Source: Ophioderma brevispina (taxonomy: Eukaryota > Echinodermata > Ophiuroidea > Amphilepidida > Ophiodermatidae). Taken from it: DNA of 64,000 bases. Below the pieces are notes generated by a model, which searched no databases, was not told the DNA's origin, and saw nothing but the letters and a program-made list of their open reading frames with translations. The position numbers were made by a program, and so were the translations under genes. Positions 57,420 through 64,000 of this stretch are shown piece by piece (within the stretch, counting starts at the first letter, position 1; each line of letters begins with the position of its first letter). The stretch is from assembly GCA_023653785.1 (NCBI GenBank), contig JAMKCH010041378.1:1-64000 (forward strand), given 5' to 3'.

Positions 57420-58869
57420 CTAATAAAAATACAAAGCACACTATCGAATATGAAAGAACCACATGGTTAGGTGAATAAGTGAAATATTAATTCTATAATA
57501 CTTTACACTTATTGCTTAAAAATATACTTCAGATCTAACAGTTATACAAAGACACCTAAATTTTAATTATATAGAAGTTCCTTTCTGAAGTCACCTTATG
57601 GTAACATTGTATTAACTATCAAATAAGATTTTCATTTTCAACATGAGTCTTGGCACGGATCTAATAAATTAAAACTAACTGCATTGAAATTCTCTCTGTG
57701 CCGCACATTTAACCTCTTTCCAGTATAATACTGCTTGTTTGCATTCTAACTATCGTTATATTTGAATGGAACCATGCTACCTGCATACATCCACTGGCAA
57801 TACTCCACTATAGACCCTAGCAATAGACAGCTACAATGTGGGGCAAAATAAGTTGGGGTGGATTCTTGGTGTCAATCCTTGACTGAAACCAATCAATTAA
57901 GCTATATGGAATCCTAAACGGTATAGAAGTAGGGATCCTGTATCAAATATCTATGTATTATCCAGCCTCCTTGTGTAAGCAACGACGTAGTTGCCTTGCA
58001 CCTGTTCCTGAAGAACACAGTTTGCACACGGCACAGCACTTTAAATTTAGCGCAGTACAATCGATATGACTTCAGCCCTCTACTGATTTCCGGGATAGCT
58101 TGGTAATGTGTAATGAATGGGTCCCAACAAGCCCCTTTCAATTGAATATCGTAGTAATCGCTCTGAACGAAAACATTTGGCTATCAACCTTTTCCCATAT
58201 GCCCAGATTGTTGCTGCTTTCAAACAATTCCCATGCAATTCAGCCAGAACATGTGAAAATACAACATTGGGAATCAAACCAACAAAAAAAAAATGCTGGT
58301 TAACTGTGAAAATGTGTCCCAATCGCACATGTGCTATTTCACAGAGTGATACTTGGGAGCTTTGAACCTTATAAAGTAATCCTAATGATTCAGCTTTAAC
58401 GAGTCCTCAAGGGGCGCAAACCATCGTGGATCAAAGATACCGGCATGGACGCGGTTCCCTACTCTCCACCGTGCTATGAAGGAATGAGCCTACAAACCCG
58501 CCCCATTCAATTCTTTACATGTCCATACAGATTCTATTGATTATTCATGCAGAAATTATATACATAAAGGAAGAACGGCAGATTCACATTCCAGACTACA
58601 ATACTTGCACCTGTTACTGAATTCAATCATTTTGCTATTGTACAGGTGGCCTCTCTGTATTTTTCCACAATGGGGCAATGAGATTTATGTAATCATCAGG
58701 TATGAATATCGTATTGCACAGATCTGCCTGAGTATGTTTTCAATAATAATGGTCCATCCTGCTTTATGAGAGAGCACGTTTTTGGGCAGTTTAAAAATGG
58801 GCGCGTTATGAAGATGGCGAGTTCTGAACCCGCCGCCACGAAGTCAGATCTGAACGCAAAGAATTCATG
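57420..58869. other. Nothing recognised
   Basis: Two overlapping minus-strand frames at 57914-58328 have a fairly protein-like composition but match no domain I know and run antisense to other open frames. I do not call a gene. Confidence 0.3.
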
Positions 58870-58985
58870 AAGCGAGTTACGGAAACACCATTCAGTCCTG
58901 CTTACGAGTTACGGAAACACCATTTAATCCTGCTGGCGAGTTACGGGATCACCATTTTTAGTCCTATGCTGGAGATTTAAGAAAA
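58870..58985 (+). repeat. ~33-bp tandem repeat, three copies
   Basis: GCGAGTTACGGAAACACCAT then TCAGTCCTGCT is repeated three times, the last with GGGATCACCATTTTTAG. Confidence 0.85.
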
Positions 58986-59097
58986 CCAGCAAACCAATGC
59001 CAAACCACAACACAAACAATGAAACATTTAACAATCACCTCATGGACTTCTTTGTGAAAATTTAAAAACTTGGCCACAACATACTTTCCTTGAATCA

Positions 59098-59275
59098 TTT
59101 TTTAACTCACCTACAGACTTTCCCTGAAATTTTTACTCGCCACAAGGACTTCCTTAAAAAGTTGTAACTCGCCACACGGACTATACCTTGAAAAAATGTT
59201 AACTCACCACAAAGACTTCCTTGCAAAATTTTAACTCCAGCCACAAGGACTTTTCCCTGTAAAAATTGAAAACTT
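59098..59275 (+). repeat. ~40-bp tandem repeat, four copies
   Basis: Copies of TTTTTAACTCGCCACAAGGA then CTTCCTTGAAAAA start near 59098, 59141, 59164, 59200 and 59230 with variation. Different from the 33-bp array just before it, though both carry an AACTCGCC/GCGAGTT core in opposite orientation. Confidence 0.8.
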
Positions 59276-62200
59276 CATGGGTGTAACTCTCCATTTAACC
59301 TCACCCCTTGTTTTCACACCTCCCATTACCTGTCCCTCCTTTATGAGGTTAATCTTTAATTCCGTATCACAAACAGCCTTTCTGTCAATCAGTTTAGTTG
59401 ATTGAGCTTATTAAGGTAGTCATCAGTTCAATTACTCTTTGGTCTCCTCTATTAATATATGCAATTATTACAATGATGGAGTAATCAACTAAAACAACAA
59501 AACAGCGAAACAATAATTGGCCATCTTAATTAGGGGAAAATATAATATTCCTGCGTCCAGTATTATACCAAGGACAGAATGTACTTTGCTAAAGTTATTT
59601 GATCTAGAATCTAAGCAACATTGTTCCTAATCCACTCCAAATCTTTGGTAAATTAATCGAACTCATTTGAATTTGGCAAAGCAATACTTTTGAAGAAATA
59701 CAAGGACTTGCTTTGGCAAGTATAAATACATGATTGTGAATACTAGCATCTTTGATAGCTACAATGCTCACACAGACAACACTGACGCTGGGGCAAGCCT
59801 GCAACAGAGAATGCTTGGATCATAACTAGAGTTCAAACACAGAACACCTGAAATACTGAACACAACTCTGTGCAAAGCTGAACCAATGTCTGAAGTGTAT
59901 GCTGCACTCTCACACATAGAATATGTTTATTAAACACACAGCTCACTCATAGTATCAAGATTTTTACCGTCGTTGTCTAAATTTTACCAAGTTAAAAAAC
60001 TATATTAACTATTCCATGCATTCTACTACACACTGTATGAAAAGATGGTAGTTTAAACTGTCTAGTGCATCAACTCTTGTTCGACTTCTCCTTTTTAGAA
60101 ACATCTTTTGTCAAACTTAGGCAACCTTTTTGATTCATCCTCTAAAAGTGATTCCAATAATTGAGCACCCCACTTTTTTAGTTGCTGATTTTGGAGGTGT
60201 CCCTATTCCACTGTAAATTGTATATTCCGTTTGTAGAGGAAACTGCTGATTTCCTGGCAAAGAATTAAAAAAATTTGCGTAAATTTCTAGCACACGACTT
60301 ATTGGTCCATATTCCGACAAAGACGAACAAAGGCTACAAATCAATAAATCACCTTTAATTCTATGCTAAAACCTAATATTCCTTGCTCATTTCAATAATC
60401 AAGTTCTACGCTGCAGATATGAATCTATAAACATGTTCTCATTCACACATTATCCAACAAACAAACATAAAGGTAAGATTGTCCTTCTCATTACATACAT
60501 GTTGAGTTTTTTGGACTAGGAAATTTTTAGCAAGCACCACTTTCGAACACAATTACTAGTGTATACGTTTTTCTTTTCAGAAAACATAATAATTTCAGTG
60601 TTTTTAAGTTCTAGAAACAAAGCTGTATCAAACCCTCCTCATTCATCATAAGAACGGTTTGGGCTGTGGTACCAAACTCTCCTTCCGCTGCGTTTTATTA
60701 GCATTCATCCGTGATATTGTGGCCTGGTAGGGGCACTCCGTAATGGCTGCATAGTTGGAACATCAGGCTTATCGGTACTGACTTGATGGGCAACATCCTG
60801 ACCTCCGATCAAAAAGGTGAAATGGATGTAATGGGTTATATCCTCATAAGTATTTTAGTTGAATGTATGTACTGGGTATGTGCTGCAGGCACATGAACTT
60901 GCATTTCAGAGTGTATGTAGAGCAAGTTGTGCATGGCGATAAAGCCATGTATATGATTTGTGACCAAGTCAAAATCAATCTTTAACATGCAAAAGCAATA
61001 CGAAGTTTTCAATTTCAAATCACGTACCATTTTTTGACATTGAGCTGTCATTGTCCCGAAAAACAAAGAAGAATTGGACTTGCGATTCCAGGGATAAGGT
61101 GATTTAGTGTATGCATACTCAGACCATGGAAATATCAAAGAATTGAATACTTTTTAAGTGCTTATAGATGAGCGACCATTTACTTCACCGCCGGGCAACG
61201 ACCAGCCCTGCCAGGCATTAGGCGTGGCATCTGCAGGGCTTGTGCTTTTTAAAATTACACACAACTCAATCAGCGCGTGACAAGGCTAATTGAATGCGGT
61301 AACTGTATGGGCATATTTTCCACCTCTAACTGTCAGTAGACAGGTGCTAACTGTGTTTGTACACATTAATGTCACATCACCTATATCTCAATCAATATTA
61401 TATATGATCCAAATGGCCCAATCATAGCTGGAAGGGCAGTGTCAACCTGGAGTTTCCGAGTATCTATTTTGGTTTGGTAACTTTGCAAATATTTGATTAT
61501 TGTAAAATGTAAAAGTTACTTTCTAGAAAGAAAATTGGATGATGAACCCGATGATGCATCAGATTTAATGTAAAACGTTCCGTATTTTGAGAAAAATACT
61601 AAAAAAATACGATTTTACCCCAAAATTTTCAGACAGCAAACAAAAACAATTTGATTTTCATGAGTTCTTTGGTATTTTTTAGAAACAAAACAAATTTGTC
61701 TAGGTACGGTTTTTTTCAAATTTTTTAAAAATGAGAGCTAACTTTTCGAAATATAAGGAAACCTGTCATAAAAAGGTTTGATTTTTACTTTTCTTTTTCC
61801 AAAATTTGAGTGATATATGGAGATATCCTTTATTAGAAACATCGAAAATGAAAAATTGAGAAAACCGTCCCTAGAGAAGAACCGATGGCTCCGTAGGAAA
61901 GTTAAAACCTTACCTTTTACTGGCGGTATTTTTGGAGTTAACCTTGTCTGAAATTTGCCAAATTTCGAAAATTTAACATTGAGAAAATACCTGGTTAAGG
62001 TAAAAAGTGACTTTTCACGCTCCATTTTGGTTTCAAGCTGTCTCTTTTCTCAATACTTATTTCGTTGAACTTTCAACATGAGTAGTTGTGCAGTGATGCA
62101 AATACATCGTGTATTGCACTAAATTGATCAAACATATTTTGTCTCTAACTCCAGAAATTCGAAGAAATTGACATTTCATCTGGTCTAAATTAGCGCTTTT

Positions 62201-62571
62201 TCTTTCCATTTTCAAATCTTATTTTTTGTTTTTTTTCCAAGATGCTTTCGCAGCAAAAGTTACATTAAACACGGCGACGCTTCATTACGCAGCAAAAATT
62301 CAACCGCCGACGCGATGGTGGCGCCTTGCCTCCTGCGGCGTGATGTGGCTTAAATTCCTGCCGTTTAGACCAAGCTTTTTTGTCCACTTTAACTGGTCAA
62401 AAGCTGTTTTAAAATCAGCAAAAAATACAGCTAGGATTGTCTGCAGTGGATAACCCTTTGTTGGTAACCTATGAACCACAGTTTGATGTTTAAAATGGTG
62501 TAAAAATTAAATGCGGTGTAAAAAACAAAAGCACCAGGGTTGAAACTGCCCTTAAACCATATGGCTTATTC
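59276..62571. other. Nothing recognised
   Basis: AT-rich DNA. A small hairpin lies at about 61204-61240 (AGCCCTGCCAGGCA pairing with TGGCATCTGCAGGGCT). The minus strand of 62440-62260 contains a short FADFKTAFDQLKW-like string that recalls a reverse-transcriptase motif, but nothing around it supports that. Confidence 0.35.
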
Positions 62572-62807
62572 TAAAGGAGTCTGTCTATTAAGACCAGGGT
62601 AAGTCCTACATGCGTGGACTTTTTTCCTTCCAACATACTCTACCAATGTAACATAACAGGTGAGAAATTCCGCATGGATGGGCCGTCCCTTTCCCGAGGA
62701 ATTTGAATTTTCTACCTGTTACATTTAACTTTCACAGTATTCCACTCATGTAGGATTAACCCCTGTTTAACCAAGTGTTAAGTTAGACTCCCTTTCATAA
62801 TCCCATT
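62572..62807. mobile_element. Foldback MITE, copy 2
   Basis: Ends AAAGGAGTCTGTCTATT and GTTAGACTCCCTTTCA match the ends of the copy at 22948-23190. Inner landmarks are shared too: GACCAGGGTAAGTCCTACAT, GTGGACTTTTTTCCTT and TAGGATTAACCCCTGTTTAA. More worn than copy 1. Confidence 0.7.
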
Positions 62808-64000
62808 AACGGGTATCATGCTGGATACAATCAAAAGAGCAATAATCAATTACTGATTTTAAACCAGCAAATTAGCTTGATTTAGGGGGTGGGATTAAAA
62901 TGGGATCTCCACCCTTACTGAACCCCAGCATCCACATTTAAGCCTTTCAGCTTAACGTATTCTAGATATTTCAGTGTTAGGAGTGTGTGATCAACAAGAA
63001 GGTACTGAACTGAAGCATGACCTAAATTAGGTTTGTAAAGAAAAACACAAAAAGATACTTCCCAAATAGATTTTCTATTATTCTTAAGATTCTTTCAAAA
63101 CTGGGGGGGATTATAATCGGCATGGGACTATACCTCGGTTCAGGACGGTATGAATTATTTAGAACCCGCACATCTGATTCTGGACATAGTTTTATTCAAG
63201 AACTTTTAATGTCTCAATCGTTGACACAAGTGTGAGTCTACCTCCTGTGTGAAGGATAACATTTTTCAACCTCTCTTTCTCATAATCCATTTTTTTTTAA
63301 AATACCCAAATTTTTGAAAAACTTTGTTAAGATTATCAAAATGAATGTTTTCATTCTTCTTCTTCTTAGCGAGTCCACACGTCCGGTGGTTATGCTTGTG
63401 GTGGTGTTCGGAGGGAATCACCCACAACATGTGTTTAGGAGAACTGAAGTTGGGCCTCAGATCGATAGGTGCAATATTTTGACCACCATTAACGCTGAGC
63501 ATATTGTGGCATCGTTCCAGAGTTGTGCTATTCATTTTTTTTGGGTGCTAAGCACAATAACAGTATTGATTTATTCCCTAAGGATTATCATGGATTTGAA
63601 ATGTGCAATTCCCGCACTGCAATCCTCACCATTCTAGCAGTTAGGTACCTAATCCTCATGATACGGTTGCCCGATTTCGAATCGCACTCCTACTTTCTTT
63701 TTCAGGTTAGCGGAAAATTCTAAGTAGCAAAAAAGATTCATAAAAAACAACGCTACTTTTGAGTTAGTGAGGCAGACCTGCTCCTGGAACATGAGTGGTG
63801 GTCAATAACTACTGCGTGACCTCAGGTAGGAATGTGTTTAATAATGAGTGCTATTCTTAGTTTCCTGAAAGGGCATTCATATCCCACAAGCCTCATCCCC
63901 CTGACTTACCTCCAGAAAGTTTCACTAGTGGCGTACCGCAGAACGTCAATCCAGAAGGGCAACTTTCTGTCTTCCATCCAATGAGCCAAATTCACTATAG
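62808..64000. other. Nothing recognised
   Basis: The segment 63360-63530 is open on both strands and GC-richer than its surroundings (plus-strand ORF 63314-63637, minus-strand ORF 63266-63535), but no domain is recognised and no splice structure is convincing. Confidence 0.3.

Noticed and set aside
57914..58328. Two overlapping minus-strand frames with protein-like composition
   Set aside because: No recognisable family and plus-strand ORFs of equal quality over the same bases.
62260..62440. Minus-strand FADFKTAFDQLKW-like string resembling a reverse-transcriptase motif
   Set aside because: Only one short motif; neighbouring RT motifs are absent and the frame is not shared with a longer match.
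1..64000. CRISPR arrays, bacterial operons, phage or plasmid features
   Set aside because: The tandem repeats have no unique spacers, no prokaryotic genes or signals are present, and spliced animal exons are seen.

Overview
The window is nuclear DNA from an animal. It is AT-rich, gene-poor and packed with repeats. It carries spliced exons with GT/AG borders, long introns, microsatellites, minisatellites, tRNA-derived SINE-like sequences, decayed non-LTR retrotransposons and many small inverted-repeat (MITE-like) transposons. There are no operons, no ribosome binding sites and no long ORFs. Almost every ORF of 60-140 codons looks like chance or like repeat sequence. The style of the repeats suggests a marine invertebrate, perhaps a deuterostome such as an echinoderm, but that is inference. 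Repeat copies differ mostly by one-base and homopolymer indels, as expected of an imperfectly polished long-read assembly, so some frame breaks may be artefacts.

One real gene is recognisable: the 3' part of an FE65-family (APBB) adaptor gene on the + strand. Five exons are seen: 17855-17965, 18904-18969, 25964-26072, 33672-33746 and 34791-34877 (stop). They encode most of the second phosphotyrosine-binding (PTB/PID) domain, the PTB2 that in the family binds the cytoplasmic tail of APP, followed by the short C-terminal tail. The WW and PTB1 exons were not found and probably lie to the left of the window. Two exon junctions do not keep frame as sequenced, which points to a one-base deletion and to a missed small exon.

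Layout: 1-1.75 kb, nothing recognised; 1.75-2.81 kb, a roughly 100-bp satellite rich in telomere-like CCCTAA; 2.8-8.3 kb, mostly featureless; 8.3-10.2 kb, a tandem repeat running into a very G-rich minisatellite; 10.7-13.7 kb, two copies of a mariner-like MITE, tRNA-like SINE pieces and an AT microsatellite; 13.7-17.7 kb, a direct tandem duplication of nearly 2 kb; 17.8-34.9 kb, the FE65 exons with introns full of mobile elements (a decayed LINE, foldback elements, a minisatellite broken by insertions); 35-64 kb, 3' flank and intergenic DNA with more MITEs, several with exact target-site duplications, a 0.8-kb direct duplication, an RTE-like LINE remnant and further minisatellites.

No clearly new multi-gene system is visible. 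The most informative structures are a hairpin element nested inside a hAT-type MITE (48735-49034), several foldback elements with exact target duplications, the telomere-like satellite and the strand-asymmetric G-rich array.
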